DNA of 42,622 nucleotides from an uncultured Ruminococcus sp. (lineage in GTDB: Bacteria; Bacillota; Clostridia; Oscillospirales; Ruminococcaceae), in assembly GCA_937902395.1 (NCBI GenBank), contig CALGTV010000059.1, positions 1 to 42,622 of the forward strand. Direction: 5' to 3'. The notes under the pieces were generated by a model that saw nothing but the letters and a program-made list of their open reading frames with translations, did not search any database and was not told the DNA's origin. Positions 1-8,480 of this stretch are shown one piece after another (position 1 is the first letter of the stretch; the number at the start of each line of letters is the position of its first letter). Position numbers and translations under genes: made by a program.

Positions 1-73
1 TGTCTATCATCATAATATCGCCATTTTGCAGGACGATGTCGGACGTGTTAATGTCTGCTGCTATGTCGTACAT
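1..73 (-). CDS. Mu gp46-like baseplate protein, 5' part (runs off window)
   Basis: An ATG at 71-73 is preceded on the minus strand by AAGGAGGG. The 24 visible codons (MYDIAADINTSDIVLQNGD...) resemble the start of phage GP46/DUF2634-type baseplate proteins, which begin with a short 'D-I-x-L-x-x-G-D' strand. The rest of the same protein appears to be the fragment at 42356-42622, so this gene is cut by the window ends. The two fragments do not join in frame directly: 1 base is left over here, so a missing stretch of 3n+2 bases is needed. In the family this protein belongs to the baseplate wedge next to gp45 and gpJ-like proteins, which fits its neighbours. Confidence 0.75.
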   Translation of the reverse strand, partial: MYDIAADINTSDIVLQNGDIMMID

Positions 74-85
74 TACCAACCCTCC

Positions 86-694
86 TTATAATGGCGGTGA
101 AGTCTCGCCGTGTACGCCCATGTGTGTGTGGTTATCAAGGGATTTGCCGCCGCCAACAACATCACCGCCTGCTGTAATGCCACCATCTACTGTAATAGAA
201 GCACCAGTTATACTTATAGAGCCATCGCTTATCCTCAGCATCGTGCCGCCCTTAAAGACACACACATCACCAGGGTGCGCTACATTAGACGGCGCAGCCC
301 CTGCGTAAACGCCAGGTATTGCTATTGCATCATTAAGTGAGTGCCTGCGTACATCGGGCGAATCTCCCTTATTATTGCCTAAGAAGTCATCGTTCTGTGT
401 CTCGCTGAACACCAACAAGCACCCATCACCTGCGCTAATCGGGAAAGTTATCCCTGCTGTACCACCCTGCCCCATTGGGAATTGAATTGGCACGTTATGA
501 ATAATCGGGTACTGAATATTGCGCCCATCTTCTGACTTATACGCGCCGTTAGGCTGTACGCTTGCACGGTTGGTGGACGGGTTATAGCTGACAATCTGCC
601 CCGGCATTGCCGTGTGAATGTTGCTTACGCGGCTATTCATCCAGCCCTTGATTATGCTTTTAACTTCGTTGGACGTTTGCGACATATCAAGCAT
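86..694 (-). CDS. Baseplate spike / assembly protein V (Mu gp45-like)
   Basis: About 202 aa. The N-terminal part has an OB-fold-like spike region with the GD.G.l.FSE pattern ('GDGCLLVFSE'). The C-terminal part is a short beta-helix (GGTMLRISDGSISITG...) ending in DNHTHMGVHGETSPPL. In Mu gp45 and P2 V the tip of the membrane-piercing spike binds metal through an HxH motif; here His-Thr-His followed by a further His sits in the matching place. The reading frame overlaps the end of the protein D gene. ATG 694 overlaps that gene's stop; ATG 685 just after it is an alternative. The gene is followed by the gp46 homologue, as in Mu-like baseplate operons. Confidence 0.85.
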   Translation of the reverse strand: MLDMSQTSNEVKSIIKGWMNSRVSNIHTAMPGQIVSYNPSTNRASVQPNGAYKSEDGRNIQYPIIHNVPIQFPMGQGGTAGITFPISAGDGCLLVFSETQNDDFLGNNKGDSPDVRRHSLNDAIAIPGVYAGAAPSNVAHPGDVCVFKGGTMLRISDGSISITGASITVDGGITAGGDVVGGGKSLDNHTHMGVHGETSPPL

Positions 695-1658
695 TATTAC
701 CACCGCCCAATCCTTCTATGATGTCCATTTGCGTCTTGTATTGCCCCTGTATCGAATCCCCTGTGTGTTTGACCGTTTCGACTCTAAACCAGCCATTTAT
801 GACTCGGCTTTCTACTTTGATAGCATCGCCGGGTGAAACTGTCGGCGCGAGTAGCGTTTCAATCTTCCACCCTGCTTGTTTGTCGGGTTTCTCCTTCTTC
901 TCCTTGCGCCTGCGCTTTTTCTTTGGCGTTTCCTTTGCAGGCTTGTGGTCGCTTTTGACGATACGAGCAGGAGAGCCAATAAGCCCACTGGACGCTGAGA
1001 ACACAAGCCCACGATTGGCAACCACACCGCCTGCAAGTATGATTTGCAAGTTGCCATTCTGAATTGACCAAGTACAGCCATTGCCATTGCAGACCTCTGT
1101 GAGAGCGTCCGCACCTTTACCCACAAAAGAATAGCCGTTGTCGTATGCGCCAAACTTCACGCCCTCGCCCAAGACTAGCGGTAAGCCCATGTTTTGAGCA
1201 ATAGCCTTAACGATGATACCACCTGCCGTACCTGGGGCGTATGATAGCGCAAAGACCGAATCACGGACAGCAACCTGCCCATCTGATGCTTGAATCTCGG
1301 TCTTTACGTCTTTGCCCTCATCCGTGGTGACTGTACGAATAACAGAACCGCTGAATATACGGCACGCGCCGTCATTGTCGCGATACCCTGCGTACAAATC
1401 AACCTTGAGGTCTTGTTTCTCGATTTTCTGCCGTGTTTCGTCTGACAAATTCCAAATCGTGAATTTGACTTTGTTTGTTTCTTTGGTCAGGTCTTTTTGC
1501 ACATCAAATGTAAGATGTAAGCCTTCCTTGTTCTCTAAGTTGTTAAATTCAAGGTTGATGTCGGGGAATACAAGGCGGTATTCTCTATGCCAGTAATACT
1601 TTTGCTTTTCTTCTTCTTTTTGCTGTTCATCTTTCTCAGCTTGCGTTTCTGATGGCAT
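687..1658 (-). CDS. Phage protein D / tail hub protein
   Basis: 323 aa. It lies between a baseplate plug-like protein and the gp45-like spike, the usual place of the hub (gpD / T4 gp27-like) protein. The central part 'SDGQVAVRDSVFALSYAPGTAGGIIVKAIAQNMGLPL' matches the pattern of late-control protein D hubs. A very basic Lys/Arg stretch (about residues 245-265) lies between the two C-terminal domains and is presumably a flexible linker. Start ATG 1658 has GGAGGTGG upstream and overlaps the previous gene by 23 bases, so it is probably translationally coupled. The function is inferred from order and weak motif similarity. Confidence 0.75.
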   Translation of the reverse strand: MPSETQAEKDEQQKEEEKQKYYWHREYRLVFPDINLEFNNLENKEGLHLTFDVQKDLTKETNKVKFTIWNLSDETRQKIEKQDLKVDLYAGYRDNDGACRIFSGSVIRTVTTDEGKDVKTEIQASDGQVAVRDSVFALSYAPGTAGGIIVKAIAQNMGLPLVLGEGVKFGAYDNGYSFVGKGADALTEVCNGNGCTWSIQNGNLQIILAGGVVANRGLVFSASSGLIGSPARIVKSDHKPAKETPKKKRRRKEKKEKPDKQAGWKIETLLAPTVSPGDAIKVESRVINGWFRVETVKHTGDSIQGQYKTQMDIIEGLGGGNNA

Positions 1659-1986
1659 CTACTTCCACCTCCGGCACATAGACCAAGCTATACAGCCCGT
1701 CTACAAAAGATTTTCTGCCGATTGTCTGATTATCGGCTTTGCTAGAATCAACGACAACCGCCATAAGTTCACCACGCGGCAAACCTGCCCTTTTCTGCTG
1801 TAAGAACAACGGATAATTAGGCACTACGGCGATACCGCGAACAATATCCTCGTTCTGCATATTGCGCACATCGACAGTCCACTGTTGCGCGAAGTCATTC
1901 CATGAGAAGTGCAACTTGTATGGTTCACCTTCAAGCGTGACAGTTTCTACAAAATCGTTAGCGTCAATCATGCTTATCTGTATCAT
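1636..1986 (-). CDS. Baseplate plug family protein (DUF6983-like)
   Basis: 116 aa. The sequence begins with hydrophobic beta strands followed by 'YKLHFSWNDFAQQWTVDVRNMQNEDIVRGIAVVPN', which matches the phage baseplate plug family as I remember it. It sits between the Dit-like protein and the hub, the usual order in these contractile tails. Start ATG 1986 follows GGAGGTGCAG. No catalytic motif is present; a structural role in the baseplate centre is inferred. Confidence 0.65.
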   Translation of the reverse strand: MIQISMIDANDFVETVTLEGEPYKLHFSWNDFAQQWTVDVRNMQNEDIVRGIAVVPNYPLFLQQKRAGLPRGELMAVVVDSSKADNQTIGRKSFVDGLYSLVYVPEVEVDAIRNAS

Positions 1987-1997
1987 ACCTGCACCTC

Positions 1998-2666
1998 CTA
2001 CAGAATCCGAGAAATGACCGTTGCGCAGACAAACGCCGTAATCTCTTTGCCCGTGAATATCGTGCCCATATTGCCGTAGTCTTGAAAAGATGTGTCTACT
2101 TCAACAGTAGCAGTGTTATCCACCGTAGTCAGCCCCGTGCCAATGTCCTGCTGGTCTGCCGTGCCACCATCTTTTTCACTTTCGCCACTTTTGCCCTCTG
2201 CTTCGCTGCTTGTCTGTCCCTCGGGCACATCTTCGGTCTTGGGCTTTACCCTGCGCACATGAACAAAGTCAATCTGCATTTTGTAGCAAAGCCCATCTTC
2301 GACTTTACGAGGCAAAGGCGCGTGTGTCATAACCATGTCTTTGTAAATAGCGTCTGCCGTGGTTACTGTGATAGGCTCACCATCGTTGTATATCTTCATA
2401 ATGGCGTTGGTGACTTCATTCAGCCGGTTCTGATTCGCGCCTAAATCGGCAAAGAAGGTAACAGGCGTGGGAGTGCAGACAACCTCCATCGTCAGCCCCA
2501 TCGGGTTACGAGTTACATGGTCAGCGACAGGAAAACCATCTTCTACGGGGTATTGCGTAACCTCGCTATCAAATGTCGTTTCTTTGCTGATAACAACATC
2601 AACTTTAAGGTCAGCAATAATAGCAGGCTCGGTTATGTCACGTGTGATTTTTGGATATGTTGCCAT
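1998..2666 (-). CDS. Dit-like baseplate/tail protein
   Basis: 222 aa. The N-terminal ~140 residues (VDVVISKETTFDSEVTQYPVEDGFPVADHVTRNP, then a beta-rich domain ending KMQIDFVHVRRV) match the N-terminal domain of Dit-like phage baseplate proteins. The following acidic/polar stretch (about 140-175) is low-complexity linker, and the C-terminus is a short separate segment. It lies directly after the tape measure gene, the usual place for a distal tail or baseplate adaptor. Start ATG 2666 follows AAGGAGG. Confidence 0.7.
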   Translation of the reverse strand: MATYPKITRDITEPAIIADLKVDVVISKETTFDSEVTQYPVEDGFPVADHVTRNPMGLTMEVVCTPTPVTFFADLGANQNRLNEVTNAIMKIYNDGEPITVTTADAIYKDMVMTHAPLPRKVEDGLCYKMQIDFVHVRRVKPKTEDVPEGQTSSEAEGKSGESEKDGGTADQQDIGTGLTTVDNTATVEVDTSFQDYGNMGTIFTGKEITAFVCATVISRIL

Positions 2667-2678
2667 AATCGAACCTCC

Positions 2679-4616
2679 TTACCTAAAATCACCTGTGGTA
2701 AACCAATCATTAGCGCCAGCTTGTGCGGTTCTCATTTCTTGCGGATTTTTAAGGATATATGTATTTGTTTGGCTGTTGCTTACATTACTGCCACCGCCGC
2801 CGCGATTCATCCATCCTTGAATCATAGCCTCATTCGTGCCGTTAATCGCACCTCTCATGCCGATAAACTGCGCCGCCTTATCAATCAATCCTGCTAAGCC
2901 GCCTGCAAGCCATTGGATAGTTTCGCCAAGCCCACCAAGCAAGCCTGCCACCCAATTAATAAGCCCTGCAATGGCATTAAATGCCGCCGTGAACATTCGC
3001 CATAAGAGCGATACCGCACCAACGATAGCACCGCCGATAACCGTTGCAATAGCTTGTAAAAGTGGCGTTATCGCCGCGATAAACGGCTGTAAATTCTCCC
3101 ATGCACTTTGTAATTGCGCGATGCCGTCCATCATCGAATCAATGCCCGGTTGGAACCACGAAACGACCGTCTCCCAATTTTCGCCGACAAAATATATAAC
3201 GCTTGCGATTGCGCCCAGAATGGCAAGCAACGGTGCAAGACCTGCTGATAATATTGGCGATAATACGCCCATTATCGTTGAACCTATCGAAGTAACCAAC
3301 GTTATAAACGGGGAAAGCAACGCAATCAGCGCATCAATCATGCCAATAACAGCGAGGAGAGGCACAACTACCATACCTATCTCCATTAGCGTTTCAATTA
3401 CACCGCCGATTTGCTCATCAAGATTGCCCGACTTGCCATCGAGATTGTCGAACATCTCGCCCAATTTCTTGAAACCTTGAATTGCTTGAAACAATGCAGG
3501 ATTTTCTTTTGCTTTTTGATTGTAGTAGTCCGTTTCGCTTATCTGCTTTTGCTCGCCTGTTTCCGCTTCGGTGATAGTCACCATTTTATTAGCGTCAGGA
3601 GAGCCTAACAGGGTAAGAACATCATGCAGTTTATTGCCCATGTTATCAAAGGCTTTTGTAAATGCACGAGCGATAAATGAGAAGATATTAGACTTCTGCT
3701 CAACACCTAAAATAAATCTATCCCATGAATTTTTCATCATGTTCATAGATTGACCGAAGGTCATAGGCATTTTAGAAAATTCTTTATCTATCTCACCACT
3801 AGCCGAAAGAATGGCTCGCATTACTTCATCGGATGTAAGTTCACCTTGTGCGCCCAGTTGTTTTAACCCTGCAACGTTGGTCTTGAAGTATTTTGCAACG
3901 TGTCCCATAAGGATTGATGCGTTTTCATCAAGAGAACGCAACTCATCGCCCTGCAAACGTCCACTGCCTAAAGCCTGCCCTAACTGCAAGATTGTTGCGC
4001 TTGCTTCTTGTGCGCTTGCGCCACCGATAACAAGGGCTTTAGAAACTGTTTCCGTTACTCGCAAATTATCCTGCTGAGCAAAGCCCATTTCCTGCGAGGC
4101 TCTTGCGACCTTGAAATACAAATCGCCCATAGCCTGCATGGATTGACGTGATTCTTGCGCCCGTTTATATAGTTCTGATTCAATATCAAGGCGTTCTTTT
4201 TCGGTCTTTGTAACCGTGCGCAAACGACCGTCAAGATTCATCATTTCGTCAGCGGTATCTTTTATCTGGGAGATAGCCATACCACCGCCGATAACGCCAG
4301 CCACGCCGGCAAGCCCACTACCCAGCCCATTTGTTGCTTCTTTTGCAACTGCTGATGCGCCTACGCCTTTCGCCTTAGCTTGAACATAGGTGGTAACAGT
4401 CTTACCGCTTATTGCGTTTAATTGCGCTTTTAAGCTACGAATAGACGATGTAGCGCGTGTAGTATCAACACCAATCTTTGCTTTTGTAGGATTTTTAGCG
4501 AAGTTGTTTAGCTGTCGCTTTAGCTCCTGCATTGTGCTTTTTGCTTTCGACTCACTAGCTTTGTCGATTTGAAACTTAATCTTAGTGATTAATTCTCGTA
4601 CTGCACCGCTTGCCAT
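2679..4616 (-). CDS. Tail tape measure protein
   Basis: 645 aa. The N-terminus is a Lys/Ala/Gln-rich coiled coil. Next comes a tape-measure N-terminal domain (about residues 120-330, with 'GLGSGRLQGDELRSLDENASILMGHVAKYF'), as in phage lambda/TP901-type tape measure families. A series of hydrophobic Ala/Ile/Gly helices follows (about 410-600). The tape measure sets tail length and is ejected with the DNA. The start ATG overlaps the stop of the frameshifted chaperone extension (TAATG), and AAAGGAGGGCGG is upstream. At 645 aa it would fit a tail of about 90-100 nm by the usual 0.15 nm per residue rule. Confidence 0.9.
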   Translation of the reverse strand: MASGAVRELITKIKFQIDKASESKAKSTMQELKRQLNNFAKNPTKAKIGVDTTRATSSIRSLKAQLNAISGKTVTTYVQAKAKGVGASAVAKEATNGLGSGLAGVAGVIGGGMAISQIKDTADEMMNLDGRLRTVTKTEKERLDIESELYKRAQESRQSMQAMGDLYFKVARASQEMGFAQQDNLRVTETVSKALVIGGASAQEASATILQLGQALGSGRLQGDELRSLDENASILMGHVAKYFKTNVAGLKQLGAQGELTSDEVMRAILSASGEIDKEFSKMPMTFGQSMNMMKNSWDRFILGVEQKSNIFSFIARAFTKAFDNMGNKLHDVLTLLGSPDANKMVTITEAETGEQKQISETDYYNQKAKENPALFQAIQGFKKLGEMFDNLDGKSGNLDEQIGGVIETLMEIGMVVVPLLAVIGMIDALIALLSPFITLVTSIGSTIMGVLSPILSAGLAPLLAILGAIASVIYFVGENWETVVSWFQPGIDSMMDGIAQLQSAWENLQPFIAAITPLLQAIATVIGGAIVGAVSLLWRMFTAAFNAIAGLINWVAGLLGGLGETIQWLAGGLAGLIDKAAQFIGMRGAINGTNEAMIQGWMNRGGGGSNVSNSQTNTYILKNPQEMRTAQAGANDWFTTGDFR

Positions 4617-4892
4617 TAATGCCGCCCTCCTTTCTGCGTTTTCTTCATCGCCTTTTCATTGGCGTAATATTCAATATCAGATTTCATGTCAAGATAATGA
4701 TTTACCTCTGCAATTTCGGCAAGTGTCACCCTACCCGAAGTAACATCGGGCAGGGATATCATGCCGCTATCAATCGCTCGGTAAATAAATGTTATTCTGC
4801 CGAAGTATTCCCCGATACGCCCTGGAACATCGTCTTTATCTCGCTTAATGCGTTTCGGACGCCAATCGGGACGCTCGAGGACGTGGAAAAAT
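4616..4892 (-). CDS. Tail assembly chaperone, -1 frameshift extension
   Basis: This stretch has no start of its own but is open in the -1 frame relative to the upstream chaperone gene, from a stop near 4920 down to TAA at 4616-4618. It encodes ERPDWRPKRIKRD... then LAEIAEVNHYLDMKSDIEYY. That second block is the typical C-terminal extension (G-T type product) of tail assembly chaperones in contractile-tailed phages. A T5 run on the minus strand (4887-4891, within GGATTTTTCC) is the likely slip site. The fusion product would be about 225 aa, against 166 aa unshifted. The exact slip base is inferred. Confidence 0.75.
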
Positions 4893-5292
4893 CCAAGAAA
4901 TTAACCTCAAAGACTTTGTAGCAAAGAGCCAACATATCCCACGGTCTGCCCGTGAAGATAGCTGCCAAATCATCGTGGCTAACACTCACAAAAGACTTGC
5001 TGTCCTTCTCCTTCACAGCGATATAATCAGGGTCAAGAAGAAGGTTACAGGCAAGCTGTAACTTATCGCCGTCTACATTCTCAGCAATGTTAGCAAGTGC
5101 GCCGCCAATAGCCGAAACGACCTCTGCATTTTCGCTTGAATCATTCAGCCCTGCCGCCGCGCCGCCAATAGCAGGGATAATGAGTTTCTGCAAGTCGCCA
5201 AGAACTTTCATGGCCCTAAACGGGTTCATCATGCGAATACTAAATTCGTATTCGCCTTGTTTCCATTTTGTAATTTTGCCGCCATCAAACAT
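4792..5292 (-). CDS. Tail assembly chaperone (XkdN/gpG-like)
   Basis: 166 aa. It sits between the tail tube gene and the tape measure gene, the standard place of the chaperone that coats the tape measure while the tube polymerises. The sequence is mostly helical (FRAMKVLGDLQKLIIPAIGG...) with no enzymatic motif. ATG 5292 follows GGAGGTAATGAC. The gene ends at TAA 4792, but a -1 shift about 100 bases earlier gives the longer product described separately, as is common in tailed phages. Confidence 0.8.
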   Translation of the reverse strand: MFDGGKITKWKQGEYEFSIRMMNPFRAMKVLGDLQKLIIPAIGGAAAGLNDSSENAEVVSAIGGALANIAENVDGDKLQLACNLLLDPDYIAVKEKDSKSFVSVSHDDLAAIFTGRPWDMLALCYKVFEVNFLDFSTSSSVPIGVRNALSEIKTMFQGVSGNTSAE

Positions 5293-5294
5293 AA

Positions 5295-5738
5295 TTAGTC
5301 ATTACCTCCGATAATCGGATTCAGCACGCGACCCGTTTCAAGTTCCCAATCGTTGGTTTCAATGCCACGACCGCGAGTAGACTCTGGCCAGTTCGTAATC
5401 CATGCCTGTTCGCAAGAAAAGAGCGTGTCACCACTCAAATCTTTAATCAGGAACGGCTGGAGGAAAGAGCCCGTCACACGGTCAGCATTATGCACCTTCG
5501 ACAGATACGTATTCGATTTAGACGTATACGCCAAATGCAACGTAATTGTGAAAGTGTCGTTCGGGTCGATAGCACGCGCCACCTCGCCATCTGCACCAAC
5601 GTATTTCGTAAAACCTTCGCCGTGGGGTGCAATGGTAATCATTTCATCCTCGGCAAAGCCCGTAATTGTAGAAGTACCGAACACCACGACCACTTTTTTT
5701 GGGTCGTAAGTCAGCACGCCTTTAGTAAGCAATCCCAT
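5295..5738 (-). CDS. Tail tube protein (DUF3277-like)
   Basis: 147 aa. The pattern 'VVVFGTSTITGFAEDEMITIAPHGEGFTKYVGADGEVARAI' with C-terminal 'GIETNDWELETGRVLNPIIGG' is that of the DUF3277 / KPP10-type structural family found as tail tubes beside DUF3383 sheaths. It lies between the sheath and chaperone genes. ATG 5738 follows GGGAGGTATAG. Residue content (Thr/Gly/Asp, beta-rich) fits a tube. Confidence 0.85.
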   Translation of the reverse strand: MGLLTKGVLTYDPKKVVVVFGTSTITGFAEDEMITIAPHGEGFTKYVGADGEVARAIDPNDTFTITLHLAYTSKSNTYLSKVHNADRVTGSFLQPFLIKDLSGDTLFSCEQAWITNWPESTRGRGIETNDWELETGRVLNPIIGGND

Positions 5739-5752
5739 TTTCTATACCTCCC

Positions 5753-7129
5753 TTACGCCGTAGCACCGCCGACAATGAGATTTTCATAAGTCAGCGAGCC
5801 TGTAATCTCGACAACGTGGATAGCACCTGCAAGGCGAGCCGTAAACGACACATCCTGCAATACGCGAGTAGCTTTCTGATTTGCGCTAATCGAAGAAGAA
5901 AGAGGTACGCTGATGGTGTAGCCGTAATTCTCGTTGCCATCTTCATCGTACTCAATCGGCGCAATACCACCACGCCGCGTACCAAGTTCAAGAGCCTGCC
6001 GAATCTGTGCCTCGATAATTGCGATGCCTTCATCTGTGTAAGGTATCTTGTCGCTATTCACAAGCGCATTGAACACGTTGACGGTGATTTCTTCCTGCAA
6101 CCAGTCACGGAAACGGATTACGTCAATCCATTCGCCTGCCGCCACCTTGCCGTTCTGCGTAATGCTGATATTTCGGAAACGCTCAAAAGTGTTGCCGTTC
6201 TTGCCAGTAATAGCAATATACTGCGTTTCGGTCAGCGGGTCGGTAGTTACGCCTGCAAGTTTCTTATTTGCCCACGTTTCACCGCCGGGTAGGATAGCAA
6301 AGCACCGCGCCATAACTGCCGCCTCGGGGAAGTCAGTTGCCGCGTCTTTGTGATAGAACCAAAAGGTACGATAGAAATTGCCGTTATAGAGCAAATAGCC
6401 CGTGTCCGTGGTGGATTCGGGATTATATGCCCCTGCCTCTGCAATAGCCGTGCCAAACAGCTTGCGCACACTCTCCGTCCAGTTTGCCGCCGCCAAAATG
6501 TCAGCCTGTACACGACTTGCGAGACACCAGCCGTACCAGTCATTGTCGTAACTCTGAATAGCCGCCATAGTCTGGGGGATTGTCTCGGTCACGCTTGCCA
6601 CACTCTGCGCCATGTTCGCGCTCGTAGCAACGGCAAAAGCGTTGCCGCCCGTAGTTGTGAGGGTGAGAGTATCGACACTAACCGCCGCCGTAACTACAGC
6701 CGTAGAGTCAGCGTCAATCTGCTCTTTCAGCCCCGTCAGAATATCGCCTGCTGTACCACCTGCGTTGGTATAGCTGTACATCTTTTCCACGACATTGCTG
6801 TTATCGTCCAAACTCGAAACGGTCAGCTTATATACGCCTGCACTGGTGAGGCTTGCAACCGTCACCGCCACACTTGCCGCCTGTCTGCGACCAATCTTAA
6901 CCTGCCGTGGTCTCGGTGTCTGACTAAATGCGTCAACCGCCGCCAAATATACAGGGTCAGTATCGCTGAAACCTGCTGTAATCATATCGCTTGCCTGCGT
7001 GTAAGTTTCTACACGCGCAAGGCTATTTGCATGAGCACCGACAATCAGCATAGTATTAAAACCTTCTACGCTGATACCCGTGGTGTTAAGACTGATATTT
7101 ACCGAAACCACGCGTTCCAGATTCGCCAC
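5753..7129 (-). CDS. Tail sheath protein (DUF3383-like)
   Basis: About 458 aa. The N-terminus (VSVNISLNTTGISVEGFNTMLIVG), the middle segment 'WYGWCLASR...DILAAANW' and the C-terminus (ATRVLQDVSFTARLAGAIHVVEITGSLTY) match contractile sheath proteins of the DUF3383 type. An inserted Thr/Ala-rich beta domain (about residues 105-190) is like domains seen in the cement and baseplate J proteins here. GTG 7129 is taken as start because AAGGAGTG lies 8 bases upstream; an upstream in-frame GTG at 7138 lacks a site. It makes this phage a myovirus. Confidence 0.9.
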   Translation of the reverse strand: MANLERVVSVNISLNTTGISVEGFNTMLIVGAHANSLARVETYTQASDMITAGFSDTDPVYLAAVDAFSQTPRPRQVKIGRRQAASVAVTVASLTSAGVYKLTVSSLDDNSNVVEKMYSYTNAGGTAGDILTGLKEQIDADSTAVVTAAVSVDTLTLTTTGGNAFAVATSANMAQSVASVTETIPQTMAAIQSYDNDWYGWCLASRVQADILAAANWTESVRKLFGTAIAEAGAYNPESTTDTGYLLYNGNFYRTFWFYHKDAATDFPEAAVMARCFAILPGGETWANKKLAGVTTDPLTETQYIAITGKNGNTFERFRNISITQNGKVAAGEWIDVIRFRDWLQEEITVNVFNALVNSDKIPYTDEGIAIIEAQIRQALELGTRRGGIAPIEYDEDGNENYGYTISVPLSSSISANQKATRVLQDVSFTARLAGAIHVVEITGSLTYENLIVGGATA

Positions 7130-7134
7130 GTTAA

Positions 7135-7665
7135 TCACTCCTTATCATCAGTAATCGTCCAATCCATACTTCTCGGCGTTTCTCCATGCACTTCTACGGT
7201 GTCAACATAGCCCGGTTCATCGGTTACAACTGCCGTATATCTAAAATGCAGGTCAACTGCCGCCCTCGGCTCATAGACTTGCTCATTGCCTTCCAGCCCT
7301 GTCAAGTCTTGAATCGGGTCAGCGTAGAGAAACGCCACGCCTGCATTTTGTGTTAAATCAATAACTGTCGGTCTGTCCCATTGCCTTACTAGACTACTTA
7401 ACTCATCAACGGGGAAAGTTCCCTTGTTGCCGAAGTATTGCACTTCAAGCACAAACTGTGTCGGCGTTTTCAAATCGTACTCTCCATCGTTCTCGGTAGG
7501 GAGCATATCTGCCATCGCCTCGCCCTGCTCTGAATACGCCATAAGCGTTACAAGCGGTGTCGCTTGCTTATAGCCGTTTTGTCTGTTCCAGATAACCGAC
7601 TTCTTTTCTAAGCCTAAAAGGTCGGCAATCGTATCATGCAGGAACTTTCTTGTTTCATTCACCAT
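7135..7665 (-). CDS. Neck / tail terminator protein
   Basis: About 176 aa. It fits the LIC_12616-type neck protein family found just before DUF3383 sheaths: an N-terminal helix, then 'YKQATPLVTLMAYSEQGEAM' and a beta-rich middle 'FVLEVQYFGNKGTFPVDELSSLVRQW', ending with 'YVDTVEVHGE'. Its role would be to cap the tail or join it to the head. ATG 7665 has GGGAGG 9-10 bases upstream; an in-frame GTG at 7671 is an alternative. The start overlaps the preceding gene. Confidence 0.75.
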   Translation of the reverse strand: MVNETRKFLHDTIADLLGLEKKSVIWNRQNGYKQATPLVTLMAYSEQGEAMADMLPTENDGEYDLKTPTQFVLEVQYFGNKGTFPVDELSSLVRQWDRPTVIDLTQNAGVAFLYADPIQDLTGLEGNEQVYEPRAAVDLHFRYTAVVTDEPGYVDTVEVHGETPRSMDWTITDDKE

Positions 7666-8026
7666 ACGCACCGACCTCCCAGCCTACCATGCGAAAATGA
7701 CTTATTACATTGCTTTGCCATTCTTCGCAGTTGATTATCTTGTACCGCTTACCGCGCCACAGGAGAACATCAGCCTCCTGCCCTGCGACTTCGCCCTGCT
7801 CCTGCTTTTCCACACGTAACTGGGTATTACTGTAGATTTTGACGGCGTTATAGTTGACTGCACCTTCCGGAAACATGTCAACATACTGCTGTTTTTCGTT
7901 GGCGTTCAAGGGCTGTACTGATGCGATAATTTCAAGCGTTTCAGCCTGCCCCTCGTTCCACATGCCATCATCGTCATAATAACCGCCTGTGATACGCTCA
8001 ACAGTCTGCTTTGTTCTGAAACTCAC
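7655..8026 (-). CDS. Putative head-tail joining protein
   Basis: About 123 aa with no firm family match. It contains 'WNEGQAETLEIIASVQPLNANEKQQY' and 'YKIINCEEWQSNVISHFRMVGWEV', the beta-barrel pattern of small head-closure proteins. It lies between a gp10-like protein and the neck terminator, where head-closure or tail-completion proteins are found. GTG 8026 is chosen because GAGGGGTGAT lies just upstream. Confidence 0.6.
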   Translation of the reverse strand: MSFRTKQTVERITGGYYDDDGMWNEGQAETLEIIASVQPLNANEKQQYVDMFPEGAVNYNAVKIYSNTQLRVEKQEQGEVAGQEADVLLWRGKRYKIINCEEWQSNVISHFRMVGWEVGAYGE

Positions 8027-8030
8027 ATCA

Positions 8031-8480
8031 TCACCCCTCAATCCTGAAATTAACACGCCGTCGCATTTCGCCGCTATCTACTAACGGCTCGTTCCTGCCT
8101 TTCCTGGCAATCGTGGAAGGTGCATTAGCTTTTAGCTTTGACGTATCGCCGAACACCTCGCGTATATCTTCCACCATTTTGTGACCGATAACCTGCGCAG
8201 CATCCCTCGGGCTGTCACCATCGATAACATCATTGACGCATTGTTGCGCTAACTTTGCCCATGCCTGCTTGTTTGTGTCAGCAGATATACGGATGAACGG
8301 CCTTGACGGTATACGCCTTGTGCCGTACTCATTCCATGTCGCAATATCGACATAGCTTGCGCCGTTACTTGCTTTGCCCGAATCTTTGAGCATACCTGCG
8401 ACAACTTCCATGCCATCCAGCTTTTGCAGGTCGCGCATTATTCGGTTAAAACCTAAGTCACGGTCAATAACGCCAGCCAC
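8031..8480 (-). CDS. HK97 gp10-like head-tail protein
   Basis: About 149 aa. The run 'ATWNEYGTRRIPSRPFIR' is the hallmark of the HK97 gp10 / tail-completion family (aWNEfGt...iPaRPF), and 'LVDSGEMRRRVNFRI' is its usual C-terminal segment. The open frame reaches up to 8552, but that part overlaps the previous gene. GTG 8480 (with GGGGCGG upstream) or ATG 8438 are the likely starts, and I chose the former. Confidence 0.8.
   Translation of the reverse strand: MAGVIDRDLGFNRIMRDLQKLDGMEVVAGMLKDSGKASNGASYVDIATWNEYGTRRIPSRPFIRISADTNKQAWAKLAQQCVNDVIDGDSPRDAAQVIGHKMVEDIREVFGDTSKLKANAPSTIARKGRNEPLVDSGEMRRRVNFRIEG

Noticed and set aside
6350..7210. Long plus-strand open frame (286 codons) opposite the sheath gene
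   Set aside because: It is the shadow of the sheath gene; no ribosome site, odd His/Cys/Arg-rich composition, and no similarity to a known family. The same holds for the plus-strand frames opposite the tape measure, capsid and portal genes.
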